From positions 7,215,177 through 7,279,176 of the forward strand of contig NC_059398.1 of NCBI RefSeq assembly GCF_905220565.1: a stretch of 64,000 nt of DNA. Reading direction: 5' to 3'. Numbering within the stretch: position 1 is the stretch's first letter; each line of letters starts with the position of its first letter. The position numbers and the translations under genes are program-made. The notes below the pieces were generated by a model that ran no database searches, was not told where the DNA came from, and worked only from the letters and a program-made list of their open reading frames with translations. This DNA is from Melitaea cinxia (lineage: Eukaryota; Arthropoda; Insecta; Lepidoptera; Nymphalidae). This document shows positions 30,401-41,850 of this stretch, one piece after another.

Positions 30401-30705
30401 TAAGGGGAAGTTTGAAAGTAGCACCCGTGACAGAGAAAATGAGGAGCAATAGGTTAGCGTGGTATGGGCATGTAATGAGGAGGGATGACCGCTATGTCGG
30501 TAAAAGAATGTTAGGGATGAATGTCGAAGGACGAAGAGCGATCGGCAGACCGAAAAAGCGATGGATGGATTGTGTGAGTGAGGATATGAGAAAGAAAGGA
30601 GTAAGCACTGAAGTGACGAATAATAGAGAGGAATGGAAGAGGAAAACATGTTGTGCCGATCCTACATAAGTGGGATAAGGGCAGGAAGATCATCATGGAT
30701 CATTT
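27420..30705 (+). mobile_element. RTE-type LINE, nearly full length, frameshifted
   Basis: It comprises a 5' leader (about 27420-27676) with the AAGGAGGGTTGATGTCAGGC region, one long EN-RT reading frame broken twice (27677-30669), and a very short 3' tail ending in ATCATCATGGATC. A single EN-RT ORF, very short 3' UTR and short-repeat tail fit the RTE clade. A possible TSD was not identified. A separate RTE-like 3' fragment is at 44790-45260. Confidence 0.8.
27677..30669 (+). pseudogene. RTE-type endonuclease-reverse transcriptase, two frameshifts
   Basis: Frame pieces: 27677-28177 (endonuclease N-terminus: LRIASWNVGTMTGRG, ACLQETKWKG, VVSVYAPQTG), 28188-29912 (IYIGGDFNGHVG; STQIDYILLRR; then RT with GPDGIPAEVW, YRGIKLMSHSMKIWEKV, VFVDLEKAYDRVPR, LHQGSALSPYLF) and 29899-30669 (catalytic LFADDVVLVG; then the RTE C-terminus with RMLRWMCGV and GRPKKRW). 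The breaks are near 28172 (between endonuclease blocks) and near 29890 (just before the catalytic Asp pair). Each is a small indel and the rest is well preserved, so inactivation looks fairly recent. It would nick and prime at the target on the same model as other LINEs. Confidence 0.88.
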
Positions 30706-31290
30706 TCTATTTCTTTTAAAAATCAATGATGGCATATGAAAACTAATGTAAGTTTACTGCAAAGTAATTTCAAGAAATCTAATTGTGATTTAAAGTGACT
30801 ATCGAAAGGATAGAATTACGTTAAACTGACTCGTAACAGTTATACCTATGTGTATTAAAATTAGAATTCTATATCCATTAAAAGGATAGAATTTTTTCGT
30901 TTATTTTTCTTTGTAATGGATAAACTTAAAAATTCTGGACTCATTTTAAAAAGTAGACTAGATTCTAATAAAAAAATGGAATAGCTCAAATCGTGTAACC
31001 CACGCAGGTGTAGTTGCAGACAAAAAGCGAGTAAGTTTATAAAACAAGGACCTGAACTTGGGTTTTAGAATTCATATGTCACATATTAGTAATTATAATA
31101 TGTGTGTGATAGTTAATTAATTAAAAAAAATAACTTTTTTCCTTCTATACAAGAGAAAAACCTACTTTAAAGGGAAGGAGCTTTATGTACCAAGCCACTC
31201 TACCGTAGGTGTTGATTTGCTACCGTGGCTCTGTTTTTTTTTTTTTCTTGAAGTGTCGATTAATTTTTGACTTTCGTTAACTATGTATTA
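30706..31290. other. AT-rich region without a gene
   Basis: No supported feature beyond short direct repeats (AAAGGATAGAATT near 30805 and 30885). Confidence 0.45.
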
Positions 31291-31375
31291 GTGATGTTTT
31301 ATATCCGTATCCGTGGATAGCCGCGGTAGAAATGAGGTCCGTATCCGTATCCGTCACTTTTCTAGTGGATCTTTT
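31291..31375 (+). repeat. hAT-like terminal segment, second copy
   Basis: TAGTGATGTTTTATATCCGTATCCGTGG followed by further ATCCGTATCCG motifs parallels the minus-strand end at 11040-11146. The other end was not found. Confidence 0.4.
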
Positions 31376-31948
31376 ACGGGTCTTTTATTATTTTTAAATT
31401 CAATTGCCAGGATAAAATGCTGCCTGATAACTTGGATTATGTGATTATTTGTATAATTAAAAGAATATCCATTCAGTGTATTTTTTATTTCTTAAAATCA
31501 AAGATTTTGCACCTTTAATTGCAAACATATATTCATGTAGGTAACCATACTAATAATATATAGCTCAAAGATACTAAATCAACTATCTTATGAGATCACT
31601 ATTACACATAAAAAGTTATGAGATTAATTATATAAATATAAGAAAATTAAAAAGAAATAACATTTTTACTGAAACAAATTTTTTGGAATTTATCGCAGTT
31701 TACTAAGTTTTTTAGATGCCCGACGATCCCTGGACCTGATTGCTAAACAAAAGTAATACGCGCGCAATGCAAGTAGGGTTGCTAGATCGAATGACACTAT
31801 TATCGGGAGAAAAAAAACCATTTGTCGGGAGAAACAGAAATAAAATTAAAATAAAGTAGGTAAATATATTAAAAGTAACAACATTAAACATTACTGTTAC
31901 ATCTTCCGCTGCCGATAGAAAAGTTTACATAAATAAATACTAACAATA
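31376..31948. other. AT-rich region without a gene
   Basis: No supported feature. Confidence 0.4.
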
Positions 31949-32300
31949 ATTGTGTTTGCTAACAAACGAAAAAAAAAAAACGACTTCAATTACGTCGACA
32001 AGTAATACAACGTAGGTATGCGAAAAAATGGTCAAGTAAAAACGCGTTATCAAATATTACTTAAAAAGTGGTCATCAGATGTCGATCAAATTTAAACGAG
32101 ACTGCATGACAAACAGCTTTCGATTAAAACAAGAATAATTAAAATTGATACACCTGATAAAAAGTTATGCGATATAATACAACGTAGGTCGACGAAAAAA
32201 TAGTCAAGTAAAAACGTATTATTATATATAACTCGAAAAGTACTTGATATATCTCAATTAAATTTAAATGGGACCACATGACACACATTACCTTTATATA
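31949..32300 (+). repeat. Repeat family A, 5' part
   Basis: AATAATTGTGTTTGCTAACAAACG opens the copy (hairpin with changed loop). The body follows other copies up to GGGACCACATGACACACATTACC, after which it diverges. Confidence 0.65.
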
Positions 32301-32502
32301 TTTTTCTTACGGTTTTTTCAGTTCACATTTTTTTCAGTTCGCTCGCCCAGCCAAATGTCAAGCCTGCCGTAAGGAACTTCGTTCCAAAAATGGCTCGAGA
32401 AACCTAAGTTTTTCATAAGGTAGACAAATTAACAATTGCGTCACACTATATTTATAACAAATATTATGTATATTCACAAGAATATTGATTGTTTTGATAT
32501 AT

Positions 32503-32529
32503 CGCACCTTTAGAATTGAAGTGGCTTAA
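32503..32529 (+). repeat. Left 27-bp TIR
   Basis: It starts CGCACCTTTAGAATTG and is the exact reverse complement of 36033-36059. Confidence 0.9.
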
Positions 32530-33151
32530 CTAAAAATTTTAAGAAAATGACTTTTATACATTAAACGACTTATAAACATGTATTCTATCAGTTTATTAAA
32601 TATACACAGAGTGTTTTAGCCCAGAAAAGGACAAACGTATTATTTTGGTCTCTTTTAAATCACGCGTCTACAGCGCGTCCCTCGTTATTAAAGGACCCCG
32701 TTCAATGTTGCGTCGATAGTGCTAAACGATGGGTGCCGCGCGGTTGCTCCGTAAGCGACGTAAACTGTAATTCGCTGTTTTAATACTAAATGTAAGGTAA
32801 GTTATTCATTCGCCATCTGTTTTTGTAATGACTCTTTTTGGTTTTGGGTGTTTCAATACTAAATAATAATAATATTGTGGTGTCGTATTTGTAGTGCCGT
32901 CATTTTATTACTAAATATTGCTTGTTGGATGAAAACCTATTGTATACTATGGCTTTATTTTACTAACCGATTTTGTAACTACGAAGACACATACGTAAAT
33001 ATGTTTTTTCTTTACTGAATGCTTTGTGACTTAGAGAGCTTTATTGTAACTGAGCCGTTTTATGTTTGTTTCAGTTGAAGTTTAAAATTAATATTGAAAA
33101 GAAAAGTAGATCTTATTTTATGATCTTCTATTATGCCGGAATGAAAATAAA

Positions 33152-33655
33152 ATGGAAGAACAGTGTGTAGCGATGAGAACAGCAAGTTCCGAAGGTTATA
33201 CTAGTGTTCAAAATAAATCCAAAGAGTGTGATAAGGAAAACTTTTCGAAACTACCTTTGGATAATGCGATAGATGGAAGTTCTAGTATGAATCCTAAAAT
33301 TTTACCGCAAGTGGAAACTGAACAACGGACTCTAAAAAATGTTAACAATACGTCGAAAATCAGTTGTGGGTATAACGTTGTTTCAACTATCGAAGAACAA
33401 TCATTACAAAACATAAGAGATAGGTCCAATAGTACAACATTATCCAGTTCTTCTACGTCATCATCTTCAAGTTCCAGCATATTGTCGTCCTCATCAAAGT
33501 CTTCTTCATCAGCAGAAAAAAACGGAGGCGAAATGAACATTAACAGCTCACCTTCAACCATACCAGGCACTTCAACAGATTGCTCAAATATAATTTATGC
33601 CAGGCCTTTAATTCGCAAAAGACGTTCAAATAAAGACATTAACTACCGTCAATAG
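33152..33655 (+). pseudogene. N-terminal Ser-rich part of the transposon protein
   Basis: A 167-codon frame starts at ATG 33152, about 80 bp after a plausible acceptor (TTTGTTTCAG, 33071). It is low complexity, with a long Ser stretch at residues ~100-120, and ends RPLIRKRRSNK. Immediately after, the coding signal moves to another frame (SECIGIHEESDVDLCDADSTYNDS), so a frameshift lies near 33640. It is probably the N-terminus of the same protein as the transposase relic downstream. No catalytic motif here. Confidence 0.55.
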
Positions 33656-35080
33656 CAGTGCAATCAGAATGCATAGGTATACACGAGGAATCAGACGTTG
33701 ATTTGTGTGACGCTGATTCGACTTATAACGATTCATCACTACGACGCTTTTTAAGTTGATCAACCACCACGTCTGACATTGAATTATTTTCACAGAATAA
33801 AAAAATCTAGGATTATCTCAATGGAAACAAATCGCTTCGGAATTACGGAAAAGCTTACCAATCACTTTCAAAATCTAATAAGGAGGCACCTGCAAAAAAA
33901 CTAAGAGGAAGTTGCGGTTGTAGTCTTCGTTGTTCTGATAATATAACCCCTGAGAAGAGATTCGAAATATTCAACTCTTATTGGCAGTTAAGTAATTTGG
34001 ACTTGAAGTGATCGTTTATCAAGGCATGCATGTTGGAGTTGAAACCAAAACATAAGTACACAAATGCTGCCAATCCTCGTAAACCAAACACAGCCTTTTA
34101 TTTTACAGCCGATTGCCAAAGAATTTGCGTATATAAAACCTTTTTTATTAATACATTAGATATAACAGAGAGACAAATAAGAACTATGAAAATGAAAACA
34201 AATTCCAATGGTTTCGTAGAAGAAGATCTTAGAGGGCGTTCTATAAGCTGAACACCGATTGACCCAAGTCTTGTACAAGATATTAAAAACCATATTAATA
34301 GTATATACTGCGCATAGAGTCCCACTATCTAAGATCTTCTACTACAAGAGAATATATTGATAATAGCAAGAGTATACAAGAACTATGTAGGGATTTTAAT
34401 AATAATCAAACCAAAGAAAAAACCTCACGCCCCACAGGGTTAGTGAAAAAAATGCAGGCAAAACATTAAATGTCATATTTTATTCAGATATTTTAATGGT
34501 CAAAACAAAAATAAATGGCAATAGCCTGTTTATACTCTTATGCAGTGGCGCATTTTGAAAAAATTCAATCAATAATGATAAACATTTGATTAAGGGTCAT
34601 AAACAGAACGAGGGGGACAATGCACATACTCGTAGTTTAATAGAAAAAGAAATAAAGAGAAACCTAAGATACCCTATATATAACCTAAGAGTTGCTAGAA
34701 AAATTAGCACTCAATTTAGAGTAAAAGAGTTAGATTACAATTTTTTATAGACTTCAAAGTGTTGCAGAAGTATAACTTTAGACAAGATGTTGATAAAAAT
34801 GCAGTGGGTTGGAGGGAATATGATAGCGAGATAAAAGTGTTAAAATTTGTTAAGAACGATTTTTTTTACTATAAAAATTCATACACTGAAAAAGATTTTA
34901 AGGAAGTAAATATGCGCAATAAAAGAAACAAAATGAAAGAAGTTGGTGAAATTACACTACCGAAGGATTATAGTAACAAAGTAGAGATTGCAGAAAAAAA
35001 ATAAAGGTCTGAGTTATCTTATAAGAACTAAAGCAATCCCTAGTAGATACGAATTGTTTTATGACACGGTTTTGTAATTA
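33656..35080 (+). pseudogene. DUF7869-like transposase relic
   Basis: In broken frames the sequence reads CGCSLRCSDNITPEKRFEIF (33930-33990), FYFTADCQRICVYKTFFINTL (34097-34158), VEEDLRGRS (about 34220), and SLVQDIKNHINS (about 34270). After a gap comes IKGHKQNEGDNAHT (34588-34635) with RSLIEKEIKRNLR, and a C-terminal KGLSYLIRTKAIPSRYELFY near 35010-35060. The Cys-rich start, the HLIKGH-x-QNEGD-x-x-H core and the final FYD-type end are in the order of a widespread insect transposase-like family that I recall as DUF7869; this was not searched. The central catalytic part (about 34480-34580) is mostly missing and many stops are present. Confidence 0.6.
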
Positions 35081-36032
35081 TTGACTACGTTAGTCATAAT
35101 TTTGATCTCATTTTAGTTTTGAAGCAATTTATGTTTTTTGCCACTGTTTTGATTTCATAAATGTGTTTTTATTTTGTTAATTCTTACTTAGATATGTTTA
35201 TAAACATTTTATAGCTAGTTATTCAAATTTAACTAAATAACTTTTGGTTTATTAGTGTTTAATAATTGTTTTATATTCTTTTATAAAAAGTTTACTATTT
35301 GCAGATTATTTAAAACTATTGATTGTTTTATAAATTGAAACTAATGTATAACAAATATTGCGTTAAACTATTTGTTGGGAAATAATACTCAGTTGGGTAT
35401 ACTCCACGTGTGATATGACTGATCCCAGTATTAAATATTATAAACATCTATTAAGGCATTTTCATGTCTGATTTTCTTATAGGTATTCATAAAACCAATA
35501 TATATTTTGCTAAGTGACCTGATAATGTAATGGTGGTAGCACTACCGAAGCGTTGATTAGTGTTTAAGGATGATTAGTTAGGCAAAATTTCAAAATAAAC
35601 AATTATGAAAGCAGACTCTGTGTTTCATTTTCCTTTAATTTAGCGAGTCATTTATAATTAAACTAGCATATTCGAAAATTAGTCGCCAAACAAAAATATA
35701 TCATCAGAAATTAATCGCCTTATTTTTAAATAGTCACAATTATTTTTTATGTTGTAAAGTAAATAAAAGACACAAAGTCAAATAAGCCAATAATATTAAA
35801 TTGTTTTTCGGAAAATAAGTAACTTCTTTTTTTCAATAATTAATTAATTAATGTTCTAATTAGTTATACCTATAGGTTTAGTATACAATCATTAAAATAA
35901 TTCCTAGTCTACGGTTAATGACTAAAATTGTGACATAAACCACTTAACTTAAAGTATTATGATCAAAAAACTAAAAAATAGTCAATTCTTCAGGTACATT
36001 TTTGGCGTTTACCAAAAAACAAGAATTTTGGA
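35081..36032 (+). other. 3' non-coding part of the TIR transposon
   Basis: AT-rich with no ORF, between the transposase relic and the right TIR. Confidence 0.5.
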
Positions 36033-36059
36033 TTAAGCCACTTCAATTCTAAAGGTGCG
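36033..36059 (-). repeat. Right 27-bp TIR
   Basis: It begins TTAAGCCACTTCAATTC on the plus strand and is the exact reverse complement of 32503-32529. Confidence 0.9.
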
Positions 36060-36065
36060 ATATAT

Positions 36066-36580
36066 AGTAATAATTGCAGAATAAACACGAGATGGAATAA
36101 GAAAATTGTTACTCCACCTTTTCGACTGCGCAAAGTAAACGTCTCCTTTTTGGATTATGGCATTCTCATGTATAATCCAATTCCACAAACTATAATGAAA
36201 TTGTCTGAGGATAAATTTAAAGTTTGTATGAAAAAGAAATTAATAGCTAAAGCTTATTTTTCGGTGCAGGATTACATAATTGATAAAGATGTCTGGACTT
36301 AGTGACACTAGGTATTTTATGCAAGATATTACCAAATTTTACAAAACGCAGTTTAAATATTTTTTTAAAGAGTAACTGCGGAACTTATTGCCGGTTCACT
36401 GCAGAATCTGAATTTCGAACCGGTAATAATTTCACTTTTAAAAATAATTATAATTTTAATTTGTAAAATGACGACTAAATGGACTATCAAACACAAAAAG
36501 AATTTTTCACTTTCAACCAATAGTTCCTGAGTTCCGAGTTCAAAAAAAACGACAGATCTTCTGTTCGTAATGATAGCCTC
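36066..36580. other. AT-rich region without a gene
   Basis: No recognised feature. Confidence 0.4.
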
Positions 36581-36790
36581 AGGATATAATTCTGAATTAT
36601 AAATATAAAAAAAAACAAACTAATAGAAAAATATTGTATGTACGATTTGACGTTGACTAGTGTAGCTATATTAAATCATTAATTATAGGATATAATTCTG
36701 AATTATAAATATAAAAAAAACAAACTAATAGAAAAATATTGTATGTACGATTTGACGTTGACTAGTGTAGCTATATTAAATCATTAATTA
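36581..36790. repeat. 106-bp tandem duplication
   Basis: AGGATATAATTCTGAATTAT starts at 36581 and again at 36687. The two copies are nearly identical and differ mainly in the length of an A run. A recent local duplication. Confidence 0.9.
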
Positions 36791-36839
36791 TATTATCTAT
36801 CAAAATGCCATAAAAATTTAGACAAATAACAGGCAGGAA

Positions 36840-37120
36840 CGTTAAACTTATAACACCCCTCTTTGCTCTTTCTATTTCACTATCACAGAAATGTATTAAT
36901 GCTATTAAAAACTACCAATATTTACCCAATGACCACAGTGTGAGAACAACTTGCCTTGTAGTATTCATTATTAAACGTTGTTTTTTGAAAACAATAAATA
37001 GTAGCCGTAACGAGGAAATATTAAGATTAAAAAATTAAATAAATTCCAAATAATGGGTTTAAAAAATTTTTTTATTAAGTTAATATATTTGTTGCAAAAA
37101 AATATTTACATAGACAAATC
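36840..37120. other. Repeat D start fragment and AT-rich region
   Basis: AAACTTATAACACCCCTCTTTG (36845-36866) is a short minus-strand piece of repeat D. The rest has no recognised feature. Confidence 0.4.
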
Positions 37121-37124
37121 AAAC

Positions 37125-37260
37125 AAATTAAGGAAATAGTGGAAAAGTTATACTTTTACGAAGAGATAAGAATCAGTGATTTGTTAAGCCGCAGGTTGAC
37201 GTTATATTTATAATAGATAATTAAAAATAGAATGTTTGTCTGGTTCCATTTTTAGATATT
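37125..37260 (-). repeat. Dispersed repeat C, copy 2
   Basis: Reverse-complement match to 13190-13345 ('aatagtggaaaagttatact' and 'ccgcaggttgacgtt' segments). Confidence 0.5.
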
Positions 37261-37439
37261 TAAATACCTACTATCTTGTTATCTGTGTTTATTATATGTG
37301 CAGGGCTGTCTTTAACCGGGGGTTCAAGGGGTGCAGCGCACCCGGGCGCGGTGTCCTAGGGGGTGCCAAAAGCTAGAAATTGGAAATTTTATTTACCTAA
37401 CTCATTAAATGTCAACGTCATTGCACCGTCTCGTACACT

Positions 37440-39262
37440 TTGTTACGTCAAATGCACGTACATAATAAAGAAAAGGTACTAATAATCAATTGTTTTCAAA
37501 TTAAAAAATCTTTTTATCCTTCAGATATTAATAATAGATCGTTTACAATTACGTATTATTGTAAAAAATTACAAAACAACGATATCATCAGTCGTGATTG
37601 GCTTATGTATTCCACACCTTCTGTAAATGCTTTTAATGGTCATACTGGCTACAAAGACTGGGGCTATTTGTCAAGTAATCTAGAGTGACATGAAAAAATT
37701 TCAGGGCACATGTTTTTTTTTTTTATATTTAAATTTAAAAAATATGTTAATCAAGCTGAAATAGAACGCGACAAAAAGAGGTGGACGGCAGTTTTGGAGA
37801 GAATAATAAGTTAATCAAATTTTTGGTACGTCAAAATATAGCTTTTCGAGGAACAACTAAAAAGTTGTTTGACTCAAATAACGGCAATTGCTTAAAGTTG
37901 GTAGAGAGTATTTAAAATTTGCTGTGTGGCTACGGCACTAAAGAATTTAGCCACCCCCTCTCTTCCCGTGGGTGTCGTAAGAGGCGACTAAGGGATAACA
38001 AGGTTCCACAACCACCTTGGAACTTAAGAAGCCGACCGATGGTGGGATAACCATCCAACTGCTGGCTTTGAAATACATAGGCCAAAGACGGGCAGTAGCG
38101 TCTTCGGTGCGACAAAGCCAGTACTGCGGTCACCAACCCGCTTGCCCAGCGTGGTGACTATGGGCAAAACATATGCGCTCACGTTATTTTTGGCGTAAAC
38201 TTGTGGAGGCCTATGTCCAGCAGTGGACTGTATAGGCTGTAATGATTGATGATTGATGATTTAAAGTTTTGATAATACGAGTATATTATTAGATCACATT
38301 TCTCAAACACAAAAAGCTCAGCATCGTATGCCCCATTATCTTGGCCATAATATTCAAAATGAATTGATAAATTCAATTTGAGAAAAAATTAAAACAATAA
38401 TTCTTAACCTTTTAAAAGAATCGAAATAATATTATTCTGTAATTTTAGATAGCCGACCTGACATTTCACACTAGGAACAACTTACTATTATTATAAGATT
38501 AGTTTATTTAACTCCTTCAATCTTCAATCCTTTAAAGGCAATCAAACTTGTGGATCAGATTAGAAAATATTTAGAGGAATACCGCACGGACATTGCGTTT
38601 GACAAATTGTTATATGATACAAAATTAATTGCGGAAGAATTATACTGTGAAACTGAATTTACGGAAATGGCTCTTCCACATCCCCGACAAAAAAAAAACA
38701 TTTTAATTACGAGGCTACGGATGAGCCCATTTTAGAGCCGATGAAAAAATAAATAAATTTCTATCTATTTTTTATTGACACAGCTATCTAAAAGTTAAAT
38801 GAGCAATTCGAGTTGCTCATAGAGCACAATCCAATTTTTTTCATTTTTGCTAAACTTGGAAACATAGAAATGACATTAGAGATGGAAAATAAATAATAAA
38901 TATAATATGAACATTAGAGATGAGACAAAAAAAAAACGCAATGTCTCAATTTACAAGAAAAGTGAACACTTAAAAGTAGATCAGATATTGACGGGGAAGA
39001 TTTATTTAATGAATTAGAATTGTTGGCAATAGTTTTCTCAAATTCTACAATAACTCCACTTGATGTTTTAAGTTACATGTATTCCAATAATTCAGTCTCT
39101 GTGTTTCCTAACTTTTCAACATCTTTACGTATATATTTAACACTTTCAGTTACAGTAGCTGAAGGCGAAAATTCTTTTTCAAAATTAAAAATAATAAAAA
39201 ATTATCTACGGTCAACCATGACACAATATAGACTGACAAACTTGGCCTTTATAAGTATATAG
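37440..39262 (+). pseudogene. hAT (ZMYM1-like) transposase relic
   Basis: Pieces in order: SRDWLMYSTPSVNAFNGHTG-YKDWGYLSSNLE (TTF-type zinc-finger region, 37603-37690); EIERDKKRWTAVLERIIS (37760-37812); then repeat E; AQHRMPHYLGHNIQNELI (38325-38370) and SKYYS-ILDSRPDIS (38423-38470, the first catalytic Asp region); KLVDQIRKYLEEYRTDIAFD (38540-38605); and the C-terminal dimerisation block FPNFSTSLRIYLTLSVTVAEGENSFSKLKIIKNYLRSTM (39100-39225). This order matches ZMYM1-like hAT transposases. Stops and frameshifts are numerous and the middle is shortened, so it is inactive. Confidence 0.75.
37920..38258 (+). repeat. Repeat E (SINE-like) inserted in the hAT element
   Basis: TGCTGTGTGGCTACGGCACT ... 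GTCCAGCAGTGGACTGTATA followed by a GATTGAT tail. It is flanked by ATTTAAAATT (37910-37919) and ATTTAAAGTT (38259-38268), a 10-bp TSD with one difference. A poly-short-repeat 3' tail with a TSD supports LINE-mediated retrotransposition. Confidence 0.75.
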
Positions 39263-39307
39263 AATCCAAAATTGATTTCAAAATAAAAGACACAATTGAA
39301 ATATTTT

Positions 39308-39930
39308 CCAACAATAATTGTGTTTGCTCGCAAACGAAAACAAACCGACTTCAATTACATCGACAAGTAATACAACGTAGATCGACGAAAAATAGTCAAG
39401 CAACTACGCGTTATCAACGATTACTCAAAAAGTAGTTATCAGATCTCAATAAAATATATATATGTGACCACATGATAAACATCAGCTTTCGATTAAATTA
39501 AAAATTATCAAAATCGGTACACCCAGTAAAAAGTTATTGCGGATTTTCGAGAGTTTCCCTCGATTTATCTGAGATCCCATCATCAGATCCTGGTTTCCTT
39601 ATCATGGTACCAAACTAGGGATACCCCCTTTCCAACAAAAAAAGAATTATCAAAATCGGTACATCCAGTAGAAAGTTATGCGGTATAATACAACGTAGGT
39701 CGATGAAAAAAGCGTCAAGTAAAAACGCATTATTAGATATAACTCGAAAAGTAGTTGTTAGATCTCAAATAAATTTAAATGGGACCAATTGGCACACACC
39801 ACCTTTCGATTAAAACAAAATTTGTCGAAATCGGTCTACCCGGTCAAAAGTTCTGATGTAACATACATAAAAAAAAAAAAATACAGTCGAATTGAGAACC
39901 ACCTCCTTTTTGGAAGTCGGTTAAAAAAGC
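39308..39930 (+). repeat. Repeat family A, full-length copy
   Basis: It opens AATAATTGTGTTTGCTCGCA with the hairpin GTTTGCTCGCAAAC and ends GGAAGTCGGTTAAAAA. This is one of the two most complete copies, about 620 bp, without a usable ORF. Confidence 0.8.
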
Positions 39931-40003
39931 CCGAAAAGTTGATATTTGAGTTTGATGTATAGACATTGAACATTAAATTGGTACTAACCTATTAAGTAAT
40001 AAT

Positions 40004-40006
<3 letters not shown>

Positions 40007-40060
<54 letters not shown>
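40007..40060. repeat. (AT)n microsatellite
   Basis: Fifty-four bases of uninterrupted AT repeat. Confidence 0.95.
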
Positions 40061-40063
<3 letters not shown>

Positions 40064-40436
40064 TGTGCATTTTTGATAAATTACATGACTTTCTTAAAAT
40101 AATAAATGAAAGCTTAAAATTATATTGCTTAAGTTGGTATGGCATTTACTTATTAAATAAGAAAAGAAATACCAAATAAAAATACACATATGTGAAAAAT
40201 AACACAAAACAACGAAAAATTACACAAAATAATAAAAATTGTAATAATAAGAATAGTATAATTACGTGGAACGGTTTTCGACTAATCATAAATTAAATAA
40301 GAAACAAACAAATGTATGCAATTTCTACTAACCCATACCACGTCCAATTCTAATCAATCTATGCTTTTCTATAAAACTAGTTAACAACAGTACAAAGTAT
40401 TCACAGATACCCTCTTCAGAAAAAAAAAATATATAT
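40061..40436. other. AT-rich region without a gene
   Basis: No recognised feature. Confidence 0.4.
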
Positions 40437-40590
40437 ATATGTGTTGCCGCGGACGCTAATCGGACTTCAATAGACAATCTTCGATTAAAATTATGTTTGT
40501 AATTTATTATGTTAAGATTTAATGTTTAAATTTTTTTAATGAATGAACGGCATCTTAGCAATATGATTATCTGTTTCTTGAAATAAGTAC
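40437..40590 (+). repeat. Dispersed repeat B, copy 2
   Basis: GCGGACGCTAATCGGACTTC ... GAATGAACGGCATCTTAGC matches 13445-13600. Confidence 0.5.
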
Positions 40591-40859
40591 CTGTTTTTGT
40601 TACTATTTATTTTTATGTAATGCTTACGCTCTTTAAATTGCTGAATGATTAACGTGAAATTATTATTGTAATTTTAGAAGTCAATCCTATGCATTTCTAC
40701 TTTAATATATTTGTTTAATAATTTAATTTAGTAATGTAACGATCCTAATGCGTGTACACCCTCGACCAATAGGAATATATTTTATATAATCCATTTAAGT
40801 CTAAATTTAAGTTCCCTTTTATCAAAATTAGACATCTCCTCCTTAGGTGTCTCTTAGGT

Positions 40860-41850
40860 GGGCACAAAACATCTGTGTCGAGATGGCTTGGATTCCGGCA
40901 CACAGTGTTATGTATTAAAGGGAATGAGAAAGTAGATTTTTTCGCAAAAGAAGTGACAACATCAGGTGGCCTCAGCCATTGGTCGGTAGTGCACCCCCAA
41001 GTGCTACGGTCTAGGAATGCCTACCCGGGCATCCTGGATATCACCCGTAAATGGGTTACCCTGCGATATCAAAAAAAAAAAGGTGGCCTCAGCCACTACA
41101 AAGTCTATAGCCATGACTTGATCTCATTAGCAAAAACACGAATGATGCGTGATTTGTCTGAATTCTGGTCTCACTCAAGTGTAACAAAAGGAAAGTTCTA
41201 TGCTAGTGTTCAGGGATCCATTCTTGTCAAACCATGGTTTTTCAAGTATAGAAAGGCTAGTAAGTGGGTAACCTCAACTGTCTACCGTGTAAGGTTAGGT
41301 CATTCTTGCACCCCTGTCTTCCTTCACAAAATTAGAGTAAAGGACTAGGAGCACAAGGAGGAAGCACTTTGCGAATGTGCTCTTTAGGAAGGCACTCTTG
41401 AACACATATTTTTTAACTGTCCAATACTCCAGTTTTCCCTCTATCATTTTCTTCCCCCTGATATACCTCGCCCAACTAACCTGATGAACCTGATAATTGG
41501 TTCACTCTCAGTTTATTGATATTTTATGTACATATATTAATCAAAATAACATTAGAATGTAGCACTGTTTGTCTTGATTAACCCTACTAACAAATGTTTA
41601 TACATGTTTGTTTGTCTTTTGTTTCAGATACTAACTCGGCACTTAAAATTATGAAATACTGGCAACAACTCCAACGTTTTTTCTGATTCATTTCTTAGTC
41701 TTTATTTTCGCTCTTACGTCTTGCAGTCCCACAAATCCTGGCAAATTTTCTGGCCTAACTCAACAGTTCTTATAACGTAAACTAAGCTTCACTCAGATAT
41801 TGGCAAATCCTTCAGGGAGCCAAAGTAAAAAAGAAGAAGAAGAGGGCAGA
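40860..41850 (+). mobile_element. 3' fragment of an RNase H-bearing LINE
   Basis: It begins within the RNase H region of ORF2 and ends with a 3' UTR and a GCCAAAGTAAAAAAGAAGAAGAAG tail (to about 41848). The same 3' end, including the GGAGCCA...AAGAAGAAG pattern, is seen on the minus strand at about 62893-62935, so both belong to one family. The I-clade relationship is inferred from the RNase H plus Cys-rich C-terminus. Confidence 0.65.
40875..41348 (+). pseudogene. LINE ORF2 C-terminus (RNase H end and Cys-rich tail)
   Basis: The upstream frame reads VEMAWIPAHS (about 40879-40910), the RNase H block with the conserved His region; the main frame continues GNEKVDFFAKEV. The segment ends with GHSCTPVFLHKIRVKD, a stop at 41346-41348, and then the rest of a Cys/His pattern (EALCECAL...GTLEHIFFNCP), so the tail is broken by a stop. 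It matches the C-terminus of the minus-strand element at 63082-63366. It is 5'-truncated and dead. Confidence 0.65.

Larger units (their letters stand above)
32503..36059 (+). mobile_element. 3557-bp TIR DNA transposon with a DUF7869-like transposase relic
   Basis: Perfect 27-bp terminal inverted repeats: left 32503-32529 starts CGCACCTTTAGAATTG; right is 36033-36059. ATATAT flanks both ends (32497-32502, 36060-36065), so the TSD could be 2, 4 or 6 bp (AT, ATAT or ATATAT). Inside is a GC-richer leader (about 32640-32790) with a possible splice donor (AAG/GTAAGTTAT near 32800) and acceptor (TTTGTTTCAG at 33071), a Ser-rich ORF and a broken transposase-like frame. A 4-bp TSD would suit a Sola-like superfamily; that assignment is uncertain. 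Confidence 0.8.
37310..39300 (+). mobile_element. hAT element (ZMYM1/TTF-type transposase), split by a SINE-like repeat
   Basis: It opens near 37310 with a GC-rich 'ggggtgcagcgcacccgggcgcggtg' block that resembles a hAT terminus of this family. Coding relics (37440-39262) follow, interrupted by repeat E at 37920-38258. Its right end is unclear; repeat A begins at 39308. Confidence 0.6.

Noticed and set aside
27708..30696. Many minus-strand ORFs of 60-105 codons
   Set aside because: Antisense shadows of the RTE-type EN-RT.
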